From NCBI RefSeq assembly GCF_014212175.1, contig NZ_JACJVR010000111.1, positions 1 through 41,611 of the forward strand: 41,611 nucleotides of DNA, read 5' to 3'. Below, one piece after another: positions 33,559 to 41,431 of the stretch (positions are counted from its first letter, which is position 1; each line of letters opens with the position of its first letter). A program made the position numbers and the translations under genes. The stretch comes from Cohnella xylanilytica (GTDB taxonomy: Bacteria; Bacillota; Bacilli; Paenibacillales; Paenibacillaceae). The notes under the pieces were generated by a model. That model worked only from the letters and a program-made list of their open reading frames with translations, did no database searches and was not told the DNA's origin.

Positions 33559-34632
33559 TCAGGAGGCCGCCGCTTGCGAAGCGCCGGCGGTCTGCCTGGC
33601 GGCCGTTCCTCCGGCTGTTCCAGCGGCAGTTCCCGCGCCCGTCTCGCCCGGCAGCGTCAGCTCCGCCGCCGGCGTATCGGCGTCGAGCCACTTGGCGATC
33701 GTCGTACGCACCTGCGCGAGATCGTTGTCGTTAAGGACGAAGTACCACAGGTTCTGCGAGCCCATCCGCGCGCCGGAGCCCTTCAGCGTATAGCTGCGGA
33801 TGCGATGGTCGGTCTGCAGGAATTGCTTGGCCAGGTCGGTCATGGCCGAAGGCGGCAGATCGGTGCGGAAGTTGTCTCCGACAATGCCGAGCAGCTCGGG
33901 GATCTTATCCCACTGCTTAAGCGAAGACGCCTTGCGCATGATGGCTTCGAGGAACACGCGGTTGCGCTCCGTCCGGGAGACGTCCCCGCCCGCGTCCTCG
34001 CGGTAACGCACGTAATTCAGAGCTTCCTGTCCGGTGTAGCTGTCCTTGTTCGCCTTGATCGTGAACTTCTCGTGATCCTTGCCCTTGTTGACGATGTCCT
34101 TCGTAATCGGCAGCGAGATGCCGCCGAGGGTGTCGACCGCCTCCACGAAGCCTTCGAAGTTGATCGAGGCGTAATGGTCGACGTGCGCGTCGAGCAGCTT
34201 CTGCACGCTGTTCACCGCCATCTCCGGACCGCCGTACGCGTACGCGTGGGTGATCTTGTCCTTCTTGTCCTTACCTACGATATCGGCGTACGAGTCGCGG
34301 GGAACGGACACCATGAGCACGTTGCCGTCCTTCGGGCGGACGACGGTGTAGATCAGCGTGTCCGAACGGCCCCGGGTCTGGCCCGGGCGCGCGTCGACGC
34401 CCATCAGCAGCAGCGTGAACGGCTCCGTGACCGCCGGCGGCTCGGACTCCGCGGGACGGTCCGTCAGCGGCTGGTACGTATCCGCCAGCTTCGCCTCGAC
34501 CCGCTTGGACAGGAACGTGTCGAAGCCCCAGGCGGCCAGCGTCCCCCGGTTGGCGTAGCCGATCCCCGACAGAATCAGCAGAACGGCGATGAGACTTATA
34601 GCGATTCTTGCATATCTACGATGTTTATTCAT
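33559..34632 (-). CDS. LytR-CpsA-Psr (LCP) family wall-polymer transferase
   Basis: 357 aa: short cytosolic N-terminus, one TM helix (about 9-28), then an extracytoplasmic LCP domain. Members transfer teichoic acid or other undecaprenyl-linked polymers to peptidoglycan. Visible motifs: FTLLLMGVDARPGQTRGRSD (metal-binding Asp and conserved Arg), VMLVSVPRDSY-like segment, NYVRYREDAGGDVSRTERNR (phosphate-binding Arg cluster). The C-terminal 30 residues are an Ala/Gly/Thr-rich tail after the domain. ATG 34632 has AGAGG about 9 nt upstream. Flanked by the CBS gene (103 nt downstream) and the AraC regulator gene. Confidence 0.93.
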   Translation of the reverse strand: MNKHRRYARIAISLIAVLLILSGIGYANRGTLAAWGFDTFLSKRVEAKLADTYQPLTDRPAESEPPAVTEPFTLLLMGVDARPGQTRGRSDTLIYTVVRPKDGNVLMVSVPRDSYADIVGKDKKDKITHAYAYGGPEMAVNSVQKLLDAHVDHYASINFEGFVEAVDTLGGISLPITKDIVNKGKDHEKFTIKANKDSYTGQEALNYVRYREDAGGDVSRTERNRVFLEAIMRKASSLKQWDKIPELLGIVGDNFRTDLPPSAMTDLAKQFLQTDHRIRSYTLKGSGARMGSQNLWYFVLNDNDLAQVRTTIAKWLDADTPAAELTLPGETGAGTAAGTAGGTAARQTAGASQAAAS

Positions 34633-34764
34633 GATGAGTATCCTCTATTCCTTTCTGACTGGATCTGGCTGCATTCGCTCTCCTTCTATAAGACGAGGGA
34701 ACGGAGGCCCCGGTTACAGGCCGGAGCGTGCTTCATTCTGGCAGCTTCGCTACCCTCTCCCTCT

Positions 34765-35547
34765 CTATCCTCTTCTGTCCTTCATATAATCGGAAGGGTT
34801 CTTGCCCGTAGCCCTCTTGAACAGACGGTGAAAATAGGAAACGTCCGGATACCCGAGCAGGTCCGCGATCTCCCCTACCGTCAGCAGCGAATCCGATAGC
34901 AGATAGACGGCCTTCTTAATCCTCGTGGCGTGGACGTATTCGCTGATCGTCTGTCCGGTCGCGCGGCGGAACAGCGCCGCGGCGTAGTTCGGGCTGCGGC
35001 CGATATGGTCGCCGAGCGTTTCCTTCGTGATTTTCTCGCGGTAATGCTCGAGAATGTAATCCTTCATCCGCTGCGCGTGGTAGTCGACGGCGGCGGTTAC
35101 CGGCCCCGAGCTCCACTCGCGGTTCCACAGCACGAGCAGCTCCAGCGCGATCGCAGATCCCCGCAAGCCCGCGTAGGCGGTCCGGTCGGCCCACTCCTCG
35201 GCGATCGTCCGGAATCGCGACGCGGCCCATTCGAACATCGCCGGCTTGAGCTTGCGCCACTGCCGATCCGTGAGCCACGGGAGCTCCTCTAGTCCCGCTC
35301 CCGCCGCCGCGAACTTCGCCACGTACTTCTCGTGGAAAACGGAAGGGATGCTCTTGGCGTAATAAGCCATTCCCGCCGGGATCAGCAGCGCGTCGCCCTT
35401 CTCCGCGATGACCTTGTCCGCGCCCAGCCAATAGACGCACTTGCCGTAATTCAGCAGCACGAGCGTGAACAGGAGGCTGTCGCCCGACTCCTCCTCGAAC
35501 CATTCCATCACCCGGTCGTGCCTTACTTCGCGCAATCTTATCGCCAC
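34765..35547 (-). CDS. AraC/XylS-family transcriptional regulator
   Basis: 260 aa. N-terminal sensor part (about 1-150) with a cupin-like segment LNYGKCVYWLGADKVIAEKG followed by ALLIPAGMAYY; C-terminal AraC DNA-binding domain (about 160-258) with two helix-turn-helices: ITKETLGDHIGRSPNYAAAL and LTVGEIADLLGYPDVSYFHR, ending FKRATGKNPSDYMKDRRG. The effector is unknown. The start is uncertain: GTG 35547 has little ribosome-binding site, and ATG 35508 is an alternative. Divergent from pyruvate kinase, with a 29-bp inverted repeat in the shared promoter region. Confidence 0.9.
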   Translation of the reverse strand: MAIRLREVRHDRVMEWFEEESGDSLLFTLVLLNYGKCVYWLGADKVIAEKGDALLIPAGMAYYAKSIPSVFHEKYVAKFAAAGAGLEELPWLTDRQWRKLKPAMFEWAASRFRTIAEEWADRTAYAGLRGSAIALELLVLWNREWSSGPVTAAVDYHAQRMKDYILEHYREKITKETLGDHIGRSPNYAAALFRRATGQTISEYVHATRIKKAVYLLSDSLLTVGEIADLLGYPDVSYFHRLFKRATGKNPSDYMKDRRG

Positions 35548-35577
35548 AATCGTCCCGCACCGCCTACAGTACTATGA

Positions 35578-35629
35578 TCCATATAGAATACTATATTTCA
35601 TATGGAAATGATAGATTTAGAGCTACAAT
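35578..35629. promoter_or_regulatory. Divergent control region of pyk and the AraC-type gene
   Basis: Inverted repeat TCCATAT (35578-35584) and ATATGGA (35600-35606) with AT-rich centre. The right arm covers the -35 position of a promoter whose -10 is TACAAT (35624-35629), which leads to pyk 31 nt later. The -35 itself is poor (TATGGA at 17-nt spacing), which is what an activator-dependent promoter would show. The AraC-type regulator encoded next door is the obvious candidate ligand. Confidence 0.5.
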
Positions 35630-35659
35630 AGAGGCAACCATCATCTGGAGGGATACGAC

Positions 35660-37078
35660 TTGAGGAAGACGAAGATCATCTGTACCATGGGGCCGGCTTG
35701 CGACTCCGTCGACGTGTTGAAGCGCATGATCGAGGCCGGGATGAACGTGGCGCGCCTGAACATGGCCCACGGCGAATTGAGCGATCACAGCGGCCGGATG
35801 GAACGGATTCGCCAGGCGGCCCGAGAGACCGGAACGATCGTGCCGATTCTGATGGACATCAAGGGGCCGGAAGTGCGGATCGGCAAGCTGAAGGAAGCTT
35901 CGTACGAGCTGAAAGCCGGCAACCTGCTGACGCTGACGACCGAGATTCAGCCGGGCGACGCGGAGACGATCTCCGTCAACTACTCCGAGCTTCCGCTCGT
36001 GGTGAAGCCGGGCAACTCGATTCTGATCGACGACGGCTTGATCCAACTGACCGTCGAATCGGTCACCGAGAAGACGGTCGTCTGCCGCATCGTGAGCGGC
36101 GGCACGATCAAGCCGAACAAGGGCGTCAACCTGCCCGGCATTCGCACGACGCTGCCGGGCGTGACGGAACGGGACGTCCGCCACATCGCGTTCGGAGTCG
36201 AGCAAGGCATCGACATCATCGCGGCTTCCTTCGTGCGCCGCGCCGAAGACATTCTGCAGATCCGGGCGCTGCTGGAAGAGCAGAACGCGGGCCATATCCA
36301 GATCATCTCCAAGATCGAGAACGAAGAAGGCGTCGACAACCTCGACGCGATCATCGAAGCGTCGGACGGCATCATGGTCGCCCGCGGCGACCTCGGCGTC
36401 GAGATTCCGGTCGAGGATGTGCCGATGATCCAGCGCGAGATGATCGAGAAGTGCAACCTGGCCGGCAAGCCGGTCATCGTCGCCACGCACATGCTCGACT
36501 CGATGCAGGTCAATCCGCGCCCGACGCGCGCCGAAGTGAGCGATACCGCCAACGCCGTGCTGCAAGGCGCCGACTCCATCATGCTGTCCGGCGAATCGGC
36601 GGCGGGCAAGTATCCGGTCGAATCCGTCGCCACGATGGCTTCGATCGCCGTGAAGGCCGAGTCGATCTACGACTGCTCGACCAGCGCCAGCAACCGGCTG
36701 AAGAACGACCTGCCGACTTCGGTTACCGAGATCATCAGCCAGGCGGTCGTCAGCTCCTCCCGCAAGCTCGACGCCAAGGCGATTCTGACGCCGACTGTCA
36801 GCGGCTACACCGCGCGCATGGTGTCCAAGTACCGCCCGAAGGCGCCGGTCGTCGCCATCACGCCGGACGAGCGCGTGCTGGCCCGCCTGTCCCTGTTGTG
36901 GGGCGTCATCCCGGTCAAGGGAGAAGCGACCGAATCGACCGACCATATGATCGAGTCGGCGCTCGACAACGGCAGCAAGACCGGCCTGCTGAAGTCCGGC
37001 GACTACGTCGTCATCTCCGCGGGAACGCCGGCCGGCGTCTCCGGAGTGACCAACCTGATCAAGATCCAGCAAGTGTAA
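35660..37078 (+). CDS. pyk: Pyruvate kinase
   Basis: Glycolytic enzyme converting phosphoenolpyruvate and ADP to pyruvate and ATP. 472 aa with N-terminal KTKIICTMGPACDS, the substrate region MNVARLNMAHGE (family consensus usually NFSHG) and the signature IISKIENEEGVDNLDAIIEA followed by MVARGDLGVE; the C-terminal allosteric domain closes at VTNLIKIQQV. It lacks the extra PEP-utiliser-like C-terminal domain of B. subtilis Pyk (585 aa), so it resembles short PykF-type enzymes and may be a second paralogue. Start is TTG 35660, GGAGG 9 nt upstream. Followed by a terminator. Confidence 0.96.
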   Translation: MRKTKIICTMGPACDSVDVLKRMIEAGMNVARLNMAHGELSDHSGRMERIRQAARETGTIVPILMDIKGPEVRIGKLKEASYELKAGNLLTLTTEIQPGDAETISVNYSELPLVVKPGNSILIDDGLIQLTVESVTEKTVVCRIVSGGTIKPNKGVNLPGIRTTLPGVTERDVRHIAFGVEQGIDIIAASFVRRAEDILQIRALLEEQNAGHIQIISKIENEEGVDNLDAIIEASDGIMVARGDLGVEIPVEDVPMIQREMIEKCNLAGKPVIVATHMLDSMQVNPRPTRAEVSDTANAVLQGADSIMLSGESAAGKYPVESVATMASIAVKAESIYDCSTSASNRLKNDLPTSVTEIISQAVVSSSRKLDAKAILTPTVSGYTARMVSKYRPKAPVVAITPDERVLARLSLLWGVIPVKGEATESTDHMIESALDNGSKTGLLKSGDYVVISAGTPAGVSGVTNLIKIQQV

Positions 37079-37112
37079 GCGGCTGCTCGCTTTTTGTTCT
37101 TCGTTAGACTCG

Positions 37113-37156
37113 AAAGAGACATTCGACTGATCGCGGTCTTGAATGTCTCTTTTTTG
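37113..37156 (+). terminator. pyk terminator
   Basis: AAAGAGACATTC (37113-37124) pairs with GAATGTCTCTTT (37141-37152), then further T residues. The 16-nt loop is long but the stem is perfect. Confidence 0.88.
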
Positions 37157-37218
37157 AATTCGATTCCCGAGGGGCGGTGGTTTGAATATTAGCCAGCGAG
37201 CAGGATATCGTCCGACTT

Positions 37219-37764
37219 GTGAGCGACGATGATTGGATGATGGAAATATTGCGCAACGTCAAGTCTCTGAATTTGCCCGACTGGTGGGTATGCGCAGGTT
37301 TCGTTCGATCGAAAATCTGGGATACGCTTCATGATTTTACGGAACGAACGCCGTTGTCCGACGTGGATGTCGTCTATTTCGACAAGAGCCATCTCGATGA
37401 AAAGATAGAAAAGGAATTGGAGCAGAAGCTTAAAAGGTTAAACCCGCTAATCCCTTGGTCTGTCAAAAACGAAGCGAGAATGCACCTTGCCAACCGCATT
37501 CCGCCCTATTCCTCCTCGGAGGACGCCATCTCCAAATTTCCCGAAACGGCGACGGCACTGGGGCTTGCATTAGATGAACAGAATCATGTCGTCCTGACAG
37601 CCCCTTGCGGGATTCATGACGTTTTAAATATGCGGATAAAGCCGACCCCTTTTTTTAACGAGACGCAAGAAAGAGCAAAAATTTACGAGAAACGTATCGT
37701 TGAGAAGAATTGGACAAGCGTTTGGAGCAAGGTCACGGTCCATCCCATTGTGCCAACCTCTTAA
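37219..37764 (+). CDS. Nucleotidyltransferase family protein (NTP_transf_6/DUF925)
   Basis: 181 aa, predicted nucleotidyltransferase-fold protein with LPDWWVCAGFVRSKIWDTLH and the catalytic-type acidic pair in PLSDVDVVYFD, followed by ETATALGLALDEQ and APCGIHDVLNMRIKPTP, all characteristic of this family; substrate unknown. GTG 37219 lacks a ribosome-binding site. The same frame stays open upstream to a TGA at 37185 without a start codon, encoding family-like ASEQDIVRL. A TTG at 37182 after GAGGGG could start it if one base near 37189-37191 were removed, so the N-terminus may be frameshifted. Codon use is AT-richer than neighbours, hinting at recent acquisition. Confidence 0.78.
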   Translation: MSDDDWMMEILRNVKSLNLPDWWVCAGFVRSKIWDTLHDFTERTPLSDVDVVYFDKSHLDEKIEKELEQKLKRLNPLIPWSVKNEARMHLANRIPPYSSSEDAISKFPETATALGLALDEQNHVVLTAPCGIHDVLNMRIKPTPFFNETQERAKIYEKRIVEKNWTSVWSKVTVHPIVPTS

Positions 37765-37800
37765 TCCGTATCCAATATGTCAAATATGCCAAGACAGCCT

Positions 37801-37830
37801 GAAAGCCGGCGTCGATACGCCGGCTTTTTT
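37801..37830 (+). terminator. Terminator of the nucleotidyltransferase gene
   Basis: AAAGCCGGCGT (37802-37812) and ACGCCGGCTTT (37817-37827) with a 4-nt loop and six T residues. It may also work in the opposite direction for the convergent ferritin-like gene (AAA/TTT on the other side). Confidence 0.9.
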
Positions 37831-37899
37831 GAATGTTCTTGCGTCGCAACCTAAATTCAATCCTGTTGACCCTTGTGATTGTATAACCGTACCCGCCGC

Positions 37900-38400
37900 C
37901 TACCGTTTCCCGCCCGTCTTCGTCATCCCGATCTGTCCGATCAAGTAATTGTACTTGTCCGCATGCTTGAGTTCGTCCAGCATGACGCCGAAGACGGTGT
38001 CCTTGTAGATGCCGGTCGGAAGCCCGAACCATAGCCTGCGGTACCTCTCCACCGCTCCGAGCTCTCCGAACAGCGCGGTCTTCAACCCTTCCGCGTAGGA
38101 CGCCGGCTTCTTCGGCGTCTCCTCTCCTCCTTCGCCGGCGGGCTGCCCCGTCAGCTCGTGAAGCATCTCGCGGAACATCCGGTTATGACCTCTCTCGTCG
38201 TCCCGGATCGAAGCGATGATGTCGGCCTGTTCCTTCCCCGGAGCCAGACGGATCAGCTCGTCGTAGAACAGTTCGTCGGCCTTCTCGCCCTGAACCGACT
38301 GCCTCATGATCTCCAACGCGTCGTTGTAGCTTGTGGCCCAGACGGGTTGGAAAGTGGACGCTCGGTACCACCCGTACCCGTGCGCATAGCTCAAATACAA
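37900..38400 (-). CDS. Ferritin-like domain protein
   Basis: 166 aa, predicted four-helix ferritin-like bundle that could bind a di-metal centre. Carboxylate/His pairs appear in each half: GEKADELFYDELI with RDDERGHNRMF, and LFGELGAVERYR with LDELKHADKYNYL. A Pro/Gly/Glu-rich loop (about 85-100) separates the halves. Relatives are often annotated as rubrerythrin-like or manganese-catalase-like proteins; the exact role is unknown. Start is TTG 38400, GGGAGG with 9 nt spacing. It lies 73 nt downstream of the aldolase gene, same strand. Confidence 0.82.
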   Translation of the reverse strand: MYLSYAHGYGWYRASTFQPVWATSYNDALEIMRQSVQGEKADELFYDELIRLAPGKEQADIIASIRDDERGHNRMFREMLHELTGQPAGEGGEETPKKPASYAEGLKTALFGELGAVERYRRLWFGLPTGIYKDTVFGVMLDELKHADKYNYLIGQIGMTKTGGKR

Positions 38401-38473
38401 GGTCGTTCGCCTCCCTGCGATGCTTTGCTACTTGTCATCGTATGTGCGAACGCCTAAATGGGTGATCCCATCT

Positions 38474-39760
38474 TTACAATCGGAAAGCTTCTTCCAGCTC
38501 TCGAATGCTGGCCTCGTCGATCGGGGCGATCGCGCCCAGTCCCTCCGCCTCGATAATCGACTTCGCGCTGTATTCCGCCACCTCGAGCCGATCGAACGCC
38601 TGAAGCAGAGAGTTCCCCGTGGCGATGACGCAGTTGTTCTCGACGACGGCGACGGGAACGTCGGGCGTGAACCGATCCGCCGTGCCCTCCGCGTCTTCGT
38701 AGACGGAGAGGAAGGGAAGCTTCGGCAGGCTCCGCAGCAGAATGTAGCTCTCCGGGATCGTCCGCGAGTCGAACTTCCGCTCCGTCACCGCGAACGCCAT
38801 AACGTGCGGCGAGTGGGAGACGAGCACGGAACGGATGTGCGGCTGGCGCTCGTAGATCCGGCGGTGCAGCAGGGCCGACCGGCTCGGACTCTTCCCCTTC
38901 TCGGCCCTCCCTCGGTCGATAAGAACCAGATCCTCGGGAGAGAGAATCTTCCGATCGAGCCCGTGTGGAGTGATCAGGAACCGGTCGTCGCCCAGCTTGA
39001 CCGAGAACGTGCCCTGCGTGCTGGTGAACAGCCTCTGTTCGTACGCTCGGTGGATGAGCTCGCACATATCGCGGCGTGCTTCCCTCTCGTCGGTCGGGAT
39101 CCGATCCGGCTCGAATTCAGAGAGCGTCGGCGGTTCCTCGATCCGCGCCTTCTCCAGCAGCTCCGAGGCGATCGCCCGCGGGGTCCCGATCCGGCGGGCC
39201 AGAATCTCCGTGCGGGCGCAGAACTCGAGCGTCTCGAACGTCTTGAACGCCTCCATCAGCGTCGTTCCCCCGACGACGCCGCCGTGGTTCTCCAGCATGA
39301 CGGCGTGCTTGCCTTCCGCGAACACCCGGGCGATGTTCGCCCCGAGCCGGTCGCTCCCGGGCAGGGCGTAATCGGCCATGCCGACTTCCCCGCAGATCTC
39401 GCGCTCGCCCGGCAGCATGCCCACGTTCGGGACGCGTCGCACGATGCTGAAGGAGACGAGCGACGGCGGATGCGCGTGCACGATGGCCCTCAGATCGGGC
39501 CTCGACCGATAGATCGCCTGGTGAAAAGGAAACTCGCTCGAAGGCTTGTGACGCCCGTCGATTCGTCCGTCGGACGTCACCCGCACGATGTCCGCTCTCC
39601 CGAGCGATCCTTTATCGACTCCGCCAGGGGTAATCCAGATATCTCCGTTCTCGTCCAGGATCGACAGGTTGCCGCCGGACGTCGTCGTCATTCCGTAGCG
39701 ATAAATGCGTTCGATCATCCGGATGATCTGATCGGCCGGATGCAGATAGTCGAAGTTCAT
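38474..39760 (-). CDS. Double class II aldolase/adducin-domain protein
   Basis: 428 aa made of two class II aldolase/adducin-like domains in tandem (about 1-205 and 225-420). Domain 1 keeps the zinc ligands VHAHPP and ENHGG and the catalytic-type Glu in SSEFPFHQAIY. Domain 2 has VSHSPH in place of HxH, ENNC in place of ENHG and SRSALLHRRIY in place of the Glu, so it looks catalytically dead. Single-domain members are L-fuculose- or L-ribulose-phosphate aldolases or epimerases; substrate here is unknown. AAGGGAG lies 8 nt before ATG 39760. Own promoter region upstream, ferritin-like gene downstream. Confidence 0.88.
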   Translation of the reverse strand: MNFDYLHPADQIIRMIERIYRYGMTTTSGGNLSILDENGDIWITPGGVDKGSLGRADIVRVTSDGRIDGRHKPSSEFPFHQAIYRSRPDLRAIVHAHPPSLVSFSIVRRVPNVGMLPGEREICGEVGMADYALPGSDRLGANIARVFAEGKHAVMLENHGGVVGGTTLMEAFKTFETLEFCARTEILARRIGTPRAIASELLEKARIEEPPTLSEFEPDRIPTDEREARRDMCELIHRAYEQRLFTSTQGTFSVKLGDDRFLITPHGLDRKILSPEDLVLIDRGRAEKGKSPSRSALLHRRIYERQPHIRSVLVSHSPHVMAFAVTERKFDSRTIPESYILLRSLPKLPFLSVYEDAEGTADRFTPDVPVAVVENNCVIATGNSLLQAFDRLEVAEYSAKSIIEAEGLGAIAPIDEASIRELEEAFRL

Positions 39761-39820
39761 GGGCGCGTCTCCCTTGTCCTATGTCATCTTGGCATGGTTC
39801 GGCATTGCGAATGCGCCCCT

Positions 39821-39864
39821 AGAATACCACATTTCCGATCCGGCAGATCATGATCCATATCACA
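39821..39864 (-). promoter_or_regulatory. Possible CRP/FNR-type site and -10 ahead of the aldolase gene
   Basis: On the minus strand TGTGATATGGATCATG (39849-39864) resembles TGTGA-N6-TCACA with two mismatches. It is centred about 30 nt upstream of TATTCT (39821-39826), that is near -42, the class II activator position. No good -35 is present. Speculative. Confidence 0.35.
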
Positions 39865-39894
39865 GCAGTTGCCGATCGGGGAACAGCCTGCCCG

Positions 39895-41082
39895 TCATGT
39901 CGACGCTTTGCGTATAGGATGGGAAGCCCGGGACGGCAGGTCCGGCAATTCGTTGACGGAGACGACGTCTTCCGTTCTTTTCTTCGGCCGCGTCCAGTAC
40001 CGCTCGCTTCCCGGAAGATCGTCGAACCACGCGGCATCGGGAGGACAATCCAGCGTCATGAACTTGCCGTATTGGCCGTCTCTCGATTGGTGGTACTTCA
40101 GGTAGGCTTTGCCGTCCTCGATGGCCAGAATCTCGATCTTGCCCGACGTATGGCTCATGGACAAGCGAACTCGCTTCCCCAATCCCGATGTGAGCGCTTT
40201 GGCTTCTTCCACCAGCCGGTAGACCCGTTCCAGCGGCAGCACGAAGTCGCGATTGCCGGCCACGGGGCGATTCACGAAGAAGTAATAAGGAGTCACTCCC
40301 GCCCAGCTCAGCTTGTCGAGAAGTTCGCCAAGCACCTTGGAATCGTCGTTGATTCCTCGCAGGATGGGTGTCTGGTTCACGACGATGACTCCCGCGTTAT
40401 GGAGAGCCTCGAAGCCCCGTACGGCTTCGGGCGTTATTTCCCTCGGATGATTGATATGCGCCATGACATAAATCCGTTTATCCGGCGTAGAGAACGTCTT
40501 CAGAGTCTCCAGCAGCGATTCGTCCTCGTAGATGCGCATCGGATTGAAGACCGGGATCTTCGATCCGAGACGGATAATGCGAACATGCTCGATCTCCCTT
40601 AGCCGAGTCAAGATGGCTTGCAGCTTGGGAGTAGCGAGGATCAGACTGTCCCCTCCGGTCAGAAGAACGTTGCTGATCCGCGGCTGGCTCGCGATATATC
40701 GCAATCCCGGCTCGACGTCGGTCGTCGCTTCTTTCACGTCGTTGCGGAACAATCTTTTGCGGAAGCAGTAGCGACAGTAAGCCCCGCATACCTCGGATAC
40801 GATCAAGAGGGCCGTCGATTCGTACTTGTGTTGACAGCCCGGCACGACATAATTCGTATCTTCGTCGGAAGCGTCCCAGCGTCCGTATTCCTTCAGTTCC
40901 CCTTCGTTCGGAATGACGAGCTTGCGAATCGGATCGTTCGGGTCGTCCCAATCGATCAAGTTCAAATAATAGTCGTTCACTCGGAAAACGAATTTGTTCG
41001 TAATCGGCTTCAGCTTCTCCCTCTCCGCTTCCGGCAGCTGCTCGATCTTCCCGATGTCGGTTCTATACTTGGGTTGTGGCAC
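39895..41082 (-). CDS. KamA-family radical SAM aminomutase
   Basis: 395 aa. Radical SAM core with the 4Fe-4S motif Cys99-x3-Cys103-x2-Cys106 (CGAYCRYCFRKRLF), LLTGGDSLIL (SAM-binding GGD-like), and later VVNQTPILRGINDD and YYFFVNRPVAG, shared with lysine 2,3-aminomutases. HTSGKIEIL near residue 343 may provide the PLP lysine (inference). Such enzymes move an alpha-amino group to the beta carbon, for example L-lysine to beta-lysine; substrate here is not determinable. Start is GTG 41082 with GAGGAGG 8 nt upstream; an in-frame extension to 41163 is rejected. No ablB-type acetyltransferase lies alongside. The gene is preceded by a c-di-AMP riboswitch and terminators on the same strand. Confidence 0.88.
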   Translation of the reverse strand: MPQPKYRTDIGKIEQLPEAEREKLKPITNKFVFRVNDYYLNLIDWDDPNDPIRKLVIPNEGELKEYGRWDASDEDTNYVVPGCQHKYESTALLIVSEVCGAYCRYCFRKRLFRNDVKEATTDVEPGLRYIASQPRISNVLLTGGDSLILATPKLQAILTRLREIEHVRIIRLGSKIPVFNPMRIYEDESLLETLKTFSTPDKRIYVMAHINHPREITPEAVRGFEALHNAGVIVVNQTPILRGINDDSKVLGELLDKLSWAGVTPYYFFVNRPVAGNRDFVLPLERVYRLVEEAKALTSGLGKRVRLSMSHTSGKIEILAIEDGKAYLKYHQSRDGQYGKFMTLDCPPDAAWFDDLPGSERYWTRPKKRTEDVVSVNELPDLPSRASHPIRKAST

Positions 41083-41161
41083 TTGCGATTCCTCCTCAAG
41101 TGATATAATCGAACTTCTGACTCGGCCCCCCGGAACCCGTACTCCCCCCTCTCCAATCAGC

Positions 41162-41248
41162 AAAAAAAGACCCTTCGGCGATCAGACTCGATGGGCGAGT
41201 CCGTGCCGTGAGGGCCTCTTATAGACGCAAAAAGACCCTCGAAGGGTC
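41162..41248 (-). terminator. Riboswitch expression platform with two alternative terminators
   Basis: On the minus strand GACCCTT-CGAGGGTC-TTTTT (41229-41248) is a compact terminator. The same GACCCTTCG (41240-41248) can instead pair with CGAAGGGTC (41169-41177), which is followed by seven T residues (41162-41168). GAGGG of the first hairpin can also pair with CCCTC at about 41209-41213. An additional GACTCG/CGAGTC stem lies inside. The kamA-like start codon is 80 nt further. Confidence 0.75.
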
Positions 41249-41307
41249 AAAATCTGCGTGTCTGCTGCGTGTGCGCGCTTCGGTTAAAACGCGGTTTGAC
41301 CCATCCA

Positions 41308-41425
41308 AAGCCTACGAGGTTAGCTGACGGGCTCGGGATAGATGGTTCCCTACATTCCGGCCGGAATGATACGCCCCAATTACGTTGGTTCCCCCGCTTC
41401 CCGGCTGATGCCGGGAACTAAGCTT
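41308..41425 (-). promoter_or_regulatory. c-di-AMP riboswitch (ydaO/yuaA class)
   Basis: On the minus strand the conserved blocks of this class occur in order: a local CCCGG/CCGGG hairpin, AGCGGGGGAACCAA (about 41385-41398), TTGGGG, GTAGGGAACC and CCGTCAGCTAACCTCG (41315-41330). A closing stem can form between AAGCTTA (41419-41425) and TAGGCTT (41308-41314). The class binds two c-di-AMP molecules and usually turns transcription off. A terminator follows, consistent with an OFF switch for the kamA-like gene. Confidence 0.93.
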
Positions 41426-41431
41426 AATAAA

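Noticed and set aside
41308..41425. Lysine riboswitch, considered because an amino-acid aminomutase follows
   Set aside because: The conserved blocks (GCGGGGGAACC, TTGGGG, CCGTCAGCTAACCTCG) are those of the ydaO c-di-AMP class, and L-box signatures are absent.
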